A DNA stretch of 64,000 nt from the NCBI RefSeq assembly GCF_041224425.1, contig NZ_JBGFGL010000070.1, positions 1 through 64,000 on the forward strand, written 5' to 3'. Origin of the DNA: Psychroserpens sp041224425. GTDB lineage: Bacteria; Bacteroidota; Bacteroidia; Flavobacteriales; Flavobacteriaceae. Each line of letters opens with the position of its first letter. Position 1 is the first letter of the stretch. Positions 1 through 8,903 of this stretch are shown here, in pieces. The translations under genes and the position numbers were made by a program. Below the pieces are notes generated by a model, which saw only the letters and a list, made by a program, of their open reading frames with translations, was not told the origin of the DNA and ran no database searches.

Positions 1-50
1 TGTTAGGCCTGCCGCTAGCGTTCATCCTGAGCCAGGATCAAACTCTTCAT
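1..50 (-). rRNA. rrs: 16S ribosomal RNA, 5' end (cut by window edge)
   Basis: Read on the minus strand this is the beginning of a bacterial 16S rRNA. The universal 27F primer site (AGAGTTTGATCCTGGCTCAG) lies at 46-27, followed by the usual start of the molecule (GATGAACGCTAGCGGCAGGC), in the Bacteroidota form. Only about the first 50 bases are present and the gene runs leftwards out of the window. The exact mature 5' end, near 50-55, is estimated. Confidence 0.97.
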
Positions 51-227
51 CGTTAAATCTTAAATGTCGTTAAACGACACGATCGAATCGTTCGGTTCGG
101 TACTCAAAATGGTCTATTCTTGTTTCTCGGAAAAGCCCCTATAGGACTCTCCTCTACGCTGTCAATTCAATATGTTAATGAACTTTGTTATTCGCTCTGT
201 AATAGTACCTCCGTACTTAAGCGGGTG

Positions 228-260
228 CAAATATAAAACCCTTTTTTCTTTCCCGCAAAA
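228..260 (-). promoter_or_regulatory. rRNA promoter P1 (proximal)
   Basis: On the minus strand a TTTTG box (260-256) is followed after 20 bases by TATATTTG (235-228), an exact match to the Bacteroidota housekeeping promoter (TTTG, 19-21 bases, TAnnTTTG). It reads towards the 16S gene. Confidence 0.85.
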
Positions 261-328
261 CTTCAAACACTTTTTTTTCGCTTTTTTTCAAGCAACCAAA
301 AAAAACGCTTCCGCTTTTTTCGAGGGTG

Positions 329-361
329 CAAATATAGAACCATTAAAACATCTTATCCAAA
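329..361 (-). promoter_or_regulatory. rRNA promoter P2 (distal)
   Basis: A second minus-strand promoter: TTTG (361-358), 21 bases, TATATTTG (336-329). It lies 101 bases upstream of P1 and shares its core (GGGTGCAAATATA on the plus strand) and the flanking A/T tracts, so the pair looks like a duplicated promoter unit. Confidence 0.82.
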
Positions 362-443
362 CTTTTCAAAACTTTTTTTTCCAAAAAAAATAATCCTTAA
401 GTTCACAACTCTATATAACAGGTGATTAGAATTAAAACTTGGA

Positions 444-2405
444 TTATAAAAAGAAGTTCCATACTAATCCAAAACGGATTGTAAAATCTCTATAAGGGTA
501 ATTTGGAGCAGAGAAATAATTATAACCCGTAAAAGCTGAGTTAAAATGTTCTGCTTTGAAGAAAATTCTTGTCTGTCTTATTTTTGCATTCAAGAAAAAA
601 TCCAATCTAGGGAAATCTCCGACCATAGTTTTATCCTGAACATAAAATTCAGCTAAGAGAGGATCATATCCATCCATATAATATTCAGTAAAATAATTAA
701 AAATAATTCCTGTTTGAAGAAATAATGCATCTTTAAAAAAACTGTTAGAATAGTAAAAAGTGTTTCTAGTAATGAATTGAGGAATATTAATATCTCCTTC
801 ACCCTCGATAACATCTTGGTACATTAAGGTATTATCTAAAGCAAATTTCCCAAAAGTGATTTCCTTATTAATATTAAGCTTATAATAATTTATTGGATTT
901 GAACTTTGAAAAGGTTTAACACTTTCTGTTTCTACTAGTCTCTTAAAATAGGTGTAATTTTCAATATTATAATAATCAAATGTTACGTTAGCCAACTTTG
1001 AGGAGTTAAGTTCAAATTTAAAGTTATTGGTATTTACATTATCAAAGGACTCTAAATTGTACCAATTATAATTAATGTAATCGCTTGTATAAAGTAAATA
1101 ATTATAATTTGGAGCAGACGAATTTAAAGTGATTGTAGCTTTCGCATCGATATCGTCATTAAATGAATATCCTAATCCTGCCTTAACAGAACTGCCTTCA
1201 AAAAGTCCACTTATGTTTGCTAGAACTTCTCCAGACAACAAAAACTCTCCAAAGGTGTTTTTATAATTAGCTCCTATGGCAATTGTGTTATCCTTAATTC
1301 TATTTGGTATGATTTGAGATTCTAAAACAGTAACATTATCGTAACCGTAATTGTAATTTGAATAATCTAAATTCATCTGAAAATTTCCAATAGTATTAGA
1401 ATTATACATTACGTACATCCTATTGTAAAAATTTTCAAGAGTTGTTCTATCAACAATTTTTCTTACAAAGGCTTCTCCAAAAAAATCATCTGCTTGAGTC
1501 TGATCAAATTGATAGTATTTATCTTCAAATGATAAAATATGACCAATAGCTAGTTTGTTTTGAATTGAATCTTCAGGTTTTGAAATTAGATATTCATGAT
1601 CTAAATAAACCCTTTTTCCTTTGAGGATGCTTTCAGCATTCTGAAATTGAGGATCAAACACAGCTCTATCAATAAAGTCTTCATCTCCTGATTGAAAATT
1701 TATAACATCTTCATCAGTAATTCCTCCATTTTCTTCATTCAATAAGTCTTGAGTGACCACATGAGCTCTAATGTTATATCGTCTATTTTTAGTATGGTAG
1801 TTTGCAGTGACCCTAAAATTACCTGTACTTGTTAAAATATGCTGATAATTTCCTAAAGATCGTAATCCTTTATAAGCTATTGAAAAATTAAACTGTGGCG
1901 ATGTATTAACCGTAAAAAAAGCATCCAATACTTGACCTTGTTGAAACGCTGTTTTATAAAACAGTTCTGTTAAGGGTGTGGGTACATGGTAATAATCAAT
2001 ATCATCAATTTCCATATAATTGAAGTGACGTGCCCTTGAACCAAAAATTGGAAGAGTTGATTGTTTATCTAAAGGTTTAATGAGTGCATTATAAGTTTGC
2101 CCAATATTGGAAAAAGGGATTAAGCCAAAGTTATCTCTACGAAGATAATTAAACTTATACTCCTTCTTTATTGATAAGGTTGTGTCAACATACGTTGTAT
2201 CACGACTTGAAGATATTATTAGATACTGTTCAATTTTAGCATCCTCATTTTTGATAATATTAGCACTACTTCTTCTTGAAGAAGTATTCAAAGTGTCATT
2301 TTCAATTTGAGTCTGCTTTAATTTCGGTTTCATCAAAACTTGTGAGTAGTGATGTTGAGCAAATACAATGAAAAAAATAAAAATGGTAAAAGCCTTAGTC
2401 TTCAT
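444..2405 (-). CDS. putative outer-membrane porin, Bacteroidota type
   Basis: A 653-residue protein with a signal peptide (about residues 1-21, hydrophobic core FTIFIFFIVFAQ). The rest is rich in Tyr, Phe and Asn with alternating polar and hydrophobic residues, and ends in a strand closing with an aromatic pair (VWNFFL), as outer-membrane barrels do. The N-terminal block around NIGQTYNALIKPL and the EIDDIDYYHVPTPLTELFYK stretch resemble the large 'putative porin' family (Porin_10) common in this phylum. The substrate is unknown. A promoter box lies at 2422-2429 and the terminator at 2481-2508 separates it from the upstream sus-like operon, so it is probably transcribed alone. Assignment rests on overall resemblance. 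Confidence 0.8.
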   Translation of the reverse strand: MKTKAFTIFIFFIVFAQHHYSQVLMKPKLKQTQIENDTLNTSSRRSSANIIKNEDAKIEQYLIISSSRDTTYVDTTLSIKKEYKFNYLRRDNFGLIPFSNIGQTYNALIKPLDKQSTLPIFGSRARHFNYMEIDDIDYYHVPTPLTELFYKTAFQQGQVLDAFFTVNTSPQFNFSIAYKGLRSLGNYQHILTSTGNFRVTANYHTKNRRYNIRAHVVTQDLLNEENGGITDEDVINFQSGDEDFIDRAVFDPQFQNAESILKGKRVYLDHEYLISKPEDSIQNKLAIGHILSFEDKYYQFDQTQADDFFGEAFVRKIVDRTTLENFYNRMYVMYNSNTIGNFQMNLDYSNYNYGYDNVTVLESQIIPNRIKDNTIAIGANYKNTFGEFLLSGEVLANISGLFEGSSVKAGLGYSFNDDIDAKATITLNSSAPNYNYLLYTSDYINYNWYNLESFDNVNTNNFKFELNSSKLANVTFDYYNIENYTYFKRLVETESVKPFQSSNPINYYKLNINKEITFGKFALDNTLMYQDVIEGEGDINIPQFITRNTFYYSNSFFKDALFLQTGIIFNYFTEYYMDGYDPLLAEFYVQDKTMVGDFPRLDFFLNAKIRQTRIFFKAEHFNSAFTGYNYFSAPNYPYRDFTIRFGLVWNFFL

Positions 2406-2421
2406 TCAAATTAAAATTACA

Positions 2422-2429
2422 CAAAAGTA
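2422..2429 (-). promoter_or_regulatory. promoter -7 box of the putative porin gene
   Basis: On the minus strand TACTTTTG matches TAnnTTTG, 16 bases ahead of the ATG at 2405. I see no good -33 box at the right distance. Confidence 0.5.
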
Positions 2430-2480
2430 ACCATTTAAAACGTTAAGTAAATTGCAATATTACGAAGTATTTAGATATAA

Positions 2481-2508
2481 AAAAGCCTGTGTACTTACAC
2501 AGGCTTTT
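2481..2508 (-). terminator. intrinsic terminator of the susCD-like operon
   Basis: A perfect 12-bp stem (AAAAGCCTGTGT / ACACAGGCTTTT) with a 4-base loop, flanked by A and T runs on both sides. It lies just after the last gene of the leftward operon (stop at 2531). Confidence 0.92.
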
Positions 2509-2530
2509 TTTATAACATTTAAATATACTA

Positions 2531-3415
2531 CTATAATCTTGTCAAACTAAATGATGAAGGGAAAGGTCCTCCACAAGATCCGTTTGGATCCTCAGTATAT
2601 TGAATAGTAATTGTTTGATCATTACAAACATCCCATGGTCCACTATCTGCAGCAGCTGCACCAGTAAATCCATATTCGTCTGCACCATTACAAGAAATTC
2701 CTAATCCAATGTATCCACCTAAAGTAACATAATCATCTTCAGAAAAGCTTAATGATGCTGAAAATGGAGTTCCACCTGTAAAGGCAGGAACCATTGGAGA
2801 AGAGAATAATCTCACATTTGGATTGTTAGGGTCTACAGTTAAAGTTACTGTTCCAGGAGCCATATTTGAAGTCCCGTTTCCAGGTCCAATAGTAGCAGCT
2901 ACGTCAGCAATCATATAGTCACCTACAAAATAATCAGCAGGTAATACATCTGGGTTAGAACATGGAATTGTAACTCTATGTGCTGTAACACTAGAATCAT
3001 CAACACCTATACCAACAGTATTCACATTTACATCTGTGATAGTAACGTCGAATGACGTTACAAAGTTTCTACCTAAATCCATATTCATTAATGGAATAGT
3101 GATAGATGCTGATCTGTTGATAACAGTTGGGTCAACAAAAAGTGTTCCTCCTGAAGACGATACAAATTGAGTAAAGTCTCCTTCAACAGCTGTTATAGTA
3201 TAAGTAATGTTCAATCCGTTTTCATAAACAGGTACATTAATCTCAACTGGGATTGTTACACTTGAAGCTGTCTGTCCAGTAGTTGTAGCAGCAGTAAAGA
3301 ACTCTACCCATCCTGAAGTTGGATCATCTCTAAAACGACTATCACTTTGATCACAACCAACAACAAAGACTAACAATAATATTGGTATTATTTTAATTAT
3401 ATTTTTCATACTCAT
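2531..3415 (-). CDS. surface lipoprotein of the susCD-like operon (second)
   Basis: A 294-residue lipoprotein: signal peptide ending in a lipobox (VFVVGC, Cys21), followed by acidic and serine residues typical of surface-exposed lipoproteins. The middle looks like beta-sandwich repeats (TVPVEINVPVY-like strands) and the C-terminal part has four cysteines. It is the last gene of the susC-susD operon, 29 bases after its neighbour, where SusE/SusF-type ligand-binding lipoproteins usually sit. I see no recognisable enzyme motif. Binding of the SusCD ligand at the cell surface is inferred from position only. An alternative ATG lies at 3409. Confidence 0.75.
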   Translation of the reverse strand: MSMKNIIKIIPILLLVFVVGCDQSDSRFRDDPTSGWVEFFTAATTTGQTASSVTIPVEINVPVYENGLNITYTITAVEGDFTQFVSSSGGTLFVDPTVINRSASITIPLMNMDLGRNFVTSFDVTITDVNVNTVGIGVDDSSVTAHRVTIPCSNPDVLPADYFVGDYMIADVAATIGPGNGTSNMAPGTVTLTVDPNNPNVRLFSSPMVPAFTGGTPFSASLSFSEDDYVTLGGYIGLGISCNGADEYGFTGAAAADSGPWDVCNDQTITIQYTEDPNGSCGGPFPSSFSLTRL

Positions 3416-3444
3416 CGAATTAAATAAATTATTATAGTTATTAA

Positions 3445-4209
3445 TTATTGGTTAAGACAGAAATCTGTTACATCTTCTGATCCCCAATTACCTTCATTGG
3501 CAGCATGCACAATGATTGAACAACTTAACTGGTAATTACCAACGATTGTACCGTCTGACTGACCATCACCATATGAATCAGTGATAGTAAAGGTATAACA
3601 ACCATCAGGTAATGTAAAGTTCCAAGTGTAAGTTGCAGGATCTACTGTGATTCCAGTAGGACAATCGCCAAAATCAGAACACTGAACCACAATAGCTCCA
3701 GAGCTATCGGTTATATTCCAATCTCTTTCTTCTGCCCAGTTATCCTCAACCAAAGTAAGCGTCATATCGTTACATACAACCTCTTTCACATAACGGAATG
3801 TAGTTGAATCAGATCCAACAACCGCTACACCAGATGGCAAATCAAGATTTAACACTAACACATTAGTAACTAAATCTGGTAAGTTATCAAAATTACCGAA
3901 GCTCACTTCAAGAGTTCCTTCAAATGAACCAGCAGGAATCGTGATAGAACCAATTGTATAATCGGCACTAGCTCCTGTAGATGAATCTTGATCAACTGCA
4001 ACATCAAAAGAACGTGCATTGCTAGACGTATTAGTTGCTTGAACAGTAACCGTTACGCTTGTTCCTTCTTGAGGCACTACGATATCAGTCACAGCTGTTG
4101 TGAAACCAATACCTGTTTGGTCTGAGCTTGGGTCGTAAATTACTGGTTCGAATTCACCACAAGATGACATCAACAAACCAATAACTAAAACTTTTATAAA
4201 ATTTTTCAT
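3445..4209 (-). CDS. surface lipoprotein of the susCD-like operon (first)
   Basis: A 254-residue lipoprotein with lipobox LLMSSC (Cys17). Residues about 30-140 look like a Calx-beta or similar Ig-like domain (strand pattern around IVVPQEGTSVTVTVQ and ADYTIGSITIPAGS). The C-terminal half carries cysteine pairs and an Asp/Gly-rich loop (TITDSYGDGQSDG), a pattern often seen in extracellular calcium-binding beta domains. It lies 19 bases after susD across an A-rich spacer. The likely role is an accessory ligand-binding protein at the outer-membrane surface. No catalytic residues are apparent, and the ligand is unknown. Confidence 0.75.
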   Translation of the reverse strand: MKNFIKVLVIGLLMSSCGEFEPVIYDPSSDQTGIGFTTAVTDIVVPQEGTSVTVTVQATNTSSNARSFDVAVDQDSSTGASADYTIGSITIPAGSFEGTLEVSFGNFDNLPDLVTNVLVLNLDLPSGVAVVGSDSTTFRYVKEVVCNDMTLTLVEDNWAEERDWNITDSSGAIVVQCSDFGDCPTGITVDPATYTWNFTLPDGCYTFTITDSYGDGQSDGTIVGNYQLSCSIIVHAANEGNWGSEDVTDFCLNQ

Positions 4210-4228
4210 AATTTAATTTTTTTTTTAA

Positions 4229-5638
4229 TTAGTAACCAGGAGCCTGAGTTATGTTCGGATTACCGTTTAACTCTGCTACAGGTATAGGGAATGTAAATCT
4301 ATAGTCAGTAGAAGCTAACTGACATGGTACAGCTCCACCACAATCAGCTGGATTTCTATCAAAACCATCATTTGTAATAGATCTTGTTCTCTTAACATCA
4401 ACAAATCTGAAACCTTCATAAGCTAATTCTAAACGTCTTTCAGCTAAAATTTCATCCATTGCATCTGGAAGGTTATTGAATCCAGACAATGCTGTATCGC
4501 CACCTGTTCTTGCATCTCTAATATCTTTCAACAAGCTAGCAGCTCCATTGTAATCTCCAGATTTAGCTAAGATTTCAGCACGTATTAAATACATTTCAGA
4601 AACTCTGAATACTTTCACATCGTTTAAGTAATCAAAACCTTCTTTTCCAGGATATTTTCCAATGAAGTGAAGATTGTTTGCATCATCAGTAAGAGGATCG
4701 ATATTAACAAAAGCTCTAATATCTGATGGGTCAGCAGTTACAGCATCGTAAAAACCATTAGACATTTCCATGAATGCTCCACCTGTTCCAGTAAAGTACC
4801 AAACACCACCAACTCTTGGGTCATTATTTCCATTAGTTCTGTAAAGCTTAAAGATAACTTCAGTGTTATCTGTATCGTTAGCGAACATATTAATGTATTG
4901 ACCTTGGTCAGCTAAAGGATATTTATCCATTAATGCTTGAGTAGCAGTTAAAGCAGTTGAAGAAGCTCCAGAATATAATGCTGCTCTAGCTCGTACAGCT
5001 GTAATGAAATCACGAGTGACATATCCATTATCAGTGTATGAAGCATCAATTAATCCCATTGCAGTGTCAAGGTCATTATTAATAAATTCAAAAACCTCAC
5101 CTGCAGTACTACGAGGAAGTTGTTCGAAAACAACCACAAAGTTTGAAATCGGCACACCTGCGTCACTATCTCCATATCCAACTCCGTAATGAGCCAATAC
5201 TTCTAAATGAAGATATGCTCTTAATGCATAACAATCACCTAAAATTTTATCGTATTGCTCTGCCTCAGCAGCATTTGCAGGAGCAATTGTTGAAGCCGCT
5301 TCCAATACCCTGTTGATAGAGTTGATAGTAGCATAACAATTTAACCACATGTTTTGAGACTCAGCAGAGTTTGCTTGAAGTACCCATTGGTGAAAACCAA
5401 CTTTTTGCCCACCGTTATCAGCACCGATTTTAGTATCATCTGTATAGTTTGAACTATAATCGATCATGTTTTGAGGATTGTACTGGAAATAGATCGCATT
5501 TAATCCATTTTGTAAATCCGCAACATTGGTAAAGGCATTTTCTGCCGGAATCGAATCTTCCGGTAAGATATCTAGTGCATCGTTACATGAAGTAGCGAAG
5601 AACATAGACAGTATTGCTATAATTATTACTTTTTTCAT
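4229..5638 (-). CDS. susD-like: SusD/RagB family nutrient-binding lipoprotein
   Basis: A 469-residue lipoprotein (lipobox FFATSC, Cys18). SusD hallmarks are present: the N-terminal LDILPEDSIPAENAFTN block, TPR-like helices, and a C-terminal region with VFRVSEMYLIRAEILAK and ILAERRLELAYEGFRFVDVK, which is diagnostic for the family. SusD proteins lie on top of the SusC channel as a lid and bind the ligand. The gene starts 14 bases after the susC stop, in an A-only-rich spacer, so the two are co-translated neighbours. The length is within the shorter end for SusD homologues. With no glycosidase or peptidase in the operon the ligand cannot be named. Confidence 0.95.
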   Translation of the reverse strand: MKKVIIIAILSMFFATSCNDALDILPEDSIPAENAFTNVADLQNGLNAIYFQYNPQNMIDYSSNYTDDTKIGADNGGQKVGFHQWVLQANSAESQNMWLNCYATINSINRVLEAASTIAPANAAEAEQYDKILGDCYALRAYLHLEVLAHYGVGYGDSDAGVPISNFVVVFEQLPRSTAGEVFEFINNDLDTAMGLIDASYTDNGYVTRDFITAVRARAALYSGASSTALTATQALMDKYPLADQGQYINMFANDTDNTEVIFKLYRTNGNNDPRVGGVWYFTGTGGAFMEMSNGFYDAVTADPSDIRAFVNIDPLTDDANNLHFIGKYPGKEGFDYLNDVKVFRVSEMYLIRAEILAKSGDYNGAASLLKDIRDARTGGDTALSGFNNLPDAMDEILAERRLELAYEGFRFVDVKRTRSITNDGFDRNPADCGGAVPCQLASTDYRFTFPIPVAELNGNPNITQAPGY

Positions 5639-5652
5639 CTTTATTTTTTTTT

Positions 5653-8600
5653 TTAAAATTCTATGTCAAATCCAAGAGTAACTGTCTTAGGAGTCGGATA
5701 CTCGAAGAACGTACTTGAAATGTTAGATTCTGGATCGAAACCTCTCCACTTAGTCCAAGTTAAAAGGTTCTGACCTTGAACATAAACTCTTACATTAGTA
5801 AACAATTTAGTCTTTTCAAGGAATTCCTTGTTTAAGCTGTAAGATAATGAGATGTTTCTCAATCTTAAGAAAGAAGCATCTTCTAAATATCTTGTACCAG
5901 CTTGAGCTCTAGTAACTGAGTTGAATGCAGGAATATCAGTAACATCTCCTGGTTGTTGCCACATACGCAACATAGCAGTAGACATGTTAGCAAATCCAGC
6001 TAAAGACGTATCCTCTACGATAGCATAACTACCGTTAAGACGCCATTGGTCAGCAGCATAAGTAAACAAAGCATTCAAAGCAAATCCTTTGTAAGACAAG
6101 TTAGTACCAAAACCACCAACATACTTTGGATCTTGAGTTTTGTCTAACAATACTCTGTTAGCTGTTGAGAAAGTACCTGTTAAGTTACCATCTTTATCTA
6201 ACCAAAGTGGTGTTCCGTCTGCAGGATTAACACCAGCCCATCTAACTCTGTAGAAAGTACCAATAGCATGCCCTTCAGCAAGTGCAGTACCACCACCATT
6301 TAAGATAGGGTTTTCAGGATCATAATCGTCTCCAAGATTAGTAATCTCATTCTGGTTGTAAGCAATGTTACCATTTACACTCCATTTGAAGTCACCATCT
6401 AAAATTTGATAGTTCATACTAAGTTCAACACCTCTGTTTTCAAGAGCACCTAAGTTAGCATTGATACTAGTGGCAGATGACAATAATGAGAGTGGTTTAG
6501 CGATAAATAAGTCTGTAGTCTCTTTTTTGTAAACATCAACAGAACCTGTCAATTTATAATCTAGTAACGAGAAGTCTAAACCAACGTTGAACTGTGCAGT
6601 TTCCTCCCATTTCAAGTCTGGGTTATCGATTTGCCCTAAAGCAAATCCAAGACCTCCGTTGTACGAAACACCTGAAGTATATAAACTAAATGCGTTGAAT
6701 GCACCACCTACTCTTTGGTTACCAGCTACACCATAACTAGCTCTTAACTTCAACTCGTTAGCGAAACCGTTTCTGTTGAACCAAGACTCATTGTGGATGT
6801 TCCACTTTCCAGAAACAGACCAGAAAGTACCCCATTTGTTAGTATCTGAGAATCTTGCAGCAGCATCACGTCTGATAGACGCTTGTAAACCGTAACGATC
6901 ATCAAAATCATATTTACCAACAGCGTAGTAAGAGAATAATCCGTCGTTAAAACTTGTAGCAGATAAAATTGGAATATAGTATTGTGTTTCATCTGCACCT
7001 TCAGCAACAGAACCATCAGTGATAGCACTACCTGAACCTACTAACTTTGGATTTAAACCAAATCCTTGGAAGCTAGAAGAAATAAAGTGTGTCTTATTGT
7101 ATTCAGTACCTAATGTCAAGTCAAAATAATGCTTGTCATTAAACGTATTGTTATAGTTAACATTTGCATTGGCAATGATTTGAGCATTTCTTTGGAATCC
7201 TTGGAAATGGCTACCTTTTTGCTCAGAGTTAGGATCAGGAGTAATATCACCTCTAATACTTTCAGGAGTAGTGATACTCTTGAACTCTAAATGTTCGTAA
7301 TCAATACCAATAGAACCTCCAACCGTTACATTCTTAACAGCTTCAAGGTTAGCACCAACTCTACCAACGATTTTCATCTCATCATTACTGATCTCGTTCA
7401 ATGCATTTGTGTTCAATGTGATGAACGGTGTATTTAAGAAACCATTGATGTTAGTGAAATTCTGAGTAGAATAAGCCGTACCTGTGATGTTTAATGAACC
7501 ATCAGGATTGTATGGCGAAATAAAAGGCATTGCTAAATAAGGTGCCAAGAATGGATTATCCAACTGACCTGTTCCTTCGTTTTCAGCAAAGTCGTTTTTA
7601 CTGTAGTTGATTGTTACGTTAGAAGTAACATCTAATCTATCATTTAAACTAGTGTTAACATTCGATCTGAATGTGAATCTTTGGATAGCAGATCTCTGAG
7701 TAATACCTTCTTGCTCGAAATAACCAATAGAGTTAAATGATGTAGTACTTTCACTACCAGTAGTCACATTTATTTCGTGTGAGTTTGTTGTTCCTTTTCT
7801 GAAGAAAATCTCTCTCCAGTCAGTATTTGCTTGAGCAGCTGTCGCAGCAATCTCAGCATCTGAAATAGAACCTCCTAAACCAATTCCATTTCGCTTTTGG
7901 AAGTTTAACATCTGTAAAGAGTTCATTACTTCAAAGCCTGGATCATTGTAAGTAGATTTACCGTACTGTGCACGATAAGCAACTTTAACACCATCACCTC
8001 TTTTACCAGTTTTGGTTGTCACAATGATTACACCACCTGCACCTCTGTTTCCATAAAGAGCAGAAGCAGAAGCATCTTTTAATACAGATACGTTCTCAAT
8101 GTCATTTGAGTTTAAACTTCTAAAGTTGTCTTCATTAACAGGCACACCATCAATAATAAATAATGGCTCAACGTTACCGTTAATAGAGTTTCTACCCCTT
8201 AAGATTACTGTACCACTGGCACCAGGTTGACCTGAACTTGTTTGAATGTTCAAACCTGCAGCTTGTCCTTGAAGAACTTGATCAAGAGAAGCATTTGGCA
8301 CTTGCTCTATATCTTCAGACTTTACAGTTTCAATAGCCGATGTTACGTTTGATGCTTTTTCAGTACCATATGCAACAACTACTACTTCATCTAAAGCCGC
8401 AACATCTTCAGCCATAGCAACATCTATAGTACTGCTTGCGCCAACTTTACGTTCAACTTTTTTCATACTAACAAAAGAGAATACCAAAACTTCTCCTTCA
8501 CTAGCTTTAATGGAATAGTTTCCATCAAAATCTGTTTGAACTCCTCTAGAAGTTCCCTTTACAATTACATTCACGCCAGGCAACGGTAATCCATCACCTT

Positions 8601-8700
8601 CTCCTGTAACTGTTCCTGTGATTGTTTTCTCTTGTGCAAAAGAAAATTGCATCACAAACGCCATAAAAAGCGTCATTAACCATGTTAACTTTAATTTCAT
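5653..8700 (-). CDS. susC-like: SusC/RagA family TonB-dependent outer-membrane transporter
   Basis: A 1015-residue protein. A signal peptide (about 1-22) is followed by a carboxypeptidase-regulatory-like domain (about 26-105, starting TITGTVTGEGDGLPLPGVNV), the SusC signature LDEVVVVAYGT, a plug domain (about 115-230, with VLKDASASALYGNRGAGGVI) and a large 22-stranded barrel ending in Phe. It imports ligands across the outer membrane using TonB energy, together with the SusD lipoprotein encoded next. It heads a four-gene operon ending at the terminator near 2500. Its length is typical of the family. I could not find a convincing promoter in the 203-base gap shared with rnhB. Confidence 0.97.
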   Translation of the reverse strand: MKLKLTWLMTLFMAFVMQFSFAQEKTITGTVTGEGDGLPLPGVNVIVKGTSRGVQTDFDGNYSIKASEGEVLVFSFVSMKKVERKVGASSTIDVAMAEDVAALDEVVVVAYGTEKASNVTSAIETVKSEDIEQVPNASLDQVLQGQAAGLNIQTSSGQPGASGTVILRGRNSINGNVEPLFIIDGVPVNEDNFRSLNSNDIENVSVLKDASASALYGNRGAGGVIIVTTKTGKRGDGVKVAYRAQYGKSTYNDPGFEVMNSLQMLNFQKRNGIGLGGSISDAEIAATAAQANTDWREIFFRKGTTNSHEINVTTGSESTTSFNSIGYFEQEGITQRSAIQRFTFRSNVNTSLNDRLDVTSNVTINYSKNDFAENEGTGQLDNPFLAPYLAMPFISPYNPDGSLNITGTAYSTQNFTNINGFLNTPFITLNTNALNEISNDEMKIVGRVGANLEAVKNVTVGGSIGIDYEHLEFKSITTPESIRGDITPDPNSEQKGSHFQGFQRNAQIIANANVNYNNTFNDKHYFDLTLGTEYNKTHFISSSFQGFGLNPKLVGSGSAITDGSVAEGADETQYYIPILSATSFNDGLFSYYAVGKYDFDDRYGLQASIRRDAAARFSDTNKWGTFWSVSGKWNIHNESWFNRNGFANELKLRASYGVAGNQRVGGAFNAFSLYTSGVSYNGGLGFALGQIDNPDLKWEETAQFNVGLDFSLLDYKLTGSVDVYKKETTDLFIAKPLSLLSSATSINANLGALENRGVELSMNYQILDGDFKWSVNGNIAYNQNEITNLGDDYDPENPILNGGGTALAEGHAIGTFYRVRWAGVNPADGTPLWLDKDGNLTGTFSTANRVLLDKTQDPKYVGGFGTNLSYKGFALNALFTYAADQWRLNGSYAIVEDTSLAGFANMSTAMLRMWQQPGDVTDIPAFNSVTRAQAGTRYLEDASFLRLRNISLSYSLNKEFLEKTKLFTNVRVYVQGQNLLTWTKWRGFDPESNISSTFFEYPTPKTVTLGFDIEF

Positions 8701-8878
8701 AAAACAATTATTTGAGTTAGTCTAGCGCAAACATCTTAATAATATATTAAATAAACAAGTATTTTTGCCAAAAAAATGTTAACATCTTGACGCTAAAATT
8801 GTTCATTAAATAACTGCACAATTGATGCTTTTACTGCCCTTTAGATGACATACTTTCTAAAAGGTTGCGTTAAAATTT

Positions 8879-8886
8879 TAACTTTG
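8879..8886 (+). promoter_or_regulatory. promoter -7 box of rnhB
   Basis: TAACTTTG fits TAnnTTTG, 17 bases ahead of the TTG start of rnhB. A weak TTTC box sits 21 bases upstream (8854-8857). Confidence 0.5.
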
Positions 8887-8903
8887 TTCAAACTTTAACA
8901 TTT

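Larger units (their letters stand above)
51..430 (-). promoter_or_regulatory. rRNA operon leader and upstream region
   Basis: This gap holds no convincing gene. Leftward transcription from two promoters (228-260 and 329-361) would give a 16S leader of roughly 170-270 bases. The leader contains a short hairpin at 65-79 (TGTCGT / ACGACA), close to the 16S start, where leader structures involved in rRNA processing usually lie. The stretch 241-390 is built of long homopolymeric A/T tracts, A-rich when read on the transcribed strand, as expected of upstream promoter elements. The one long reading frame here is low-complexity Phe/Lys-rich and I do not accept it as a gene. Confidence 0.75.

Noticed and set aside
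172..393. A 73-residue reading frame in the rRNA leader
   Set aside because: Phe/Lys-rich low-complexity translation of A/T tracts that lie over two clear rRNA promoters on the other strand.
6750..7028. A second-frame reading of susC that might signal a frameshift
   Set aside because: The susC frame is continuous from 8700 to 5653 with a full barrel; the alternative is out-of-frame noise.
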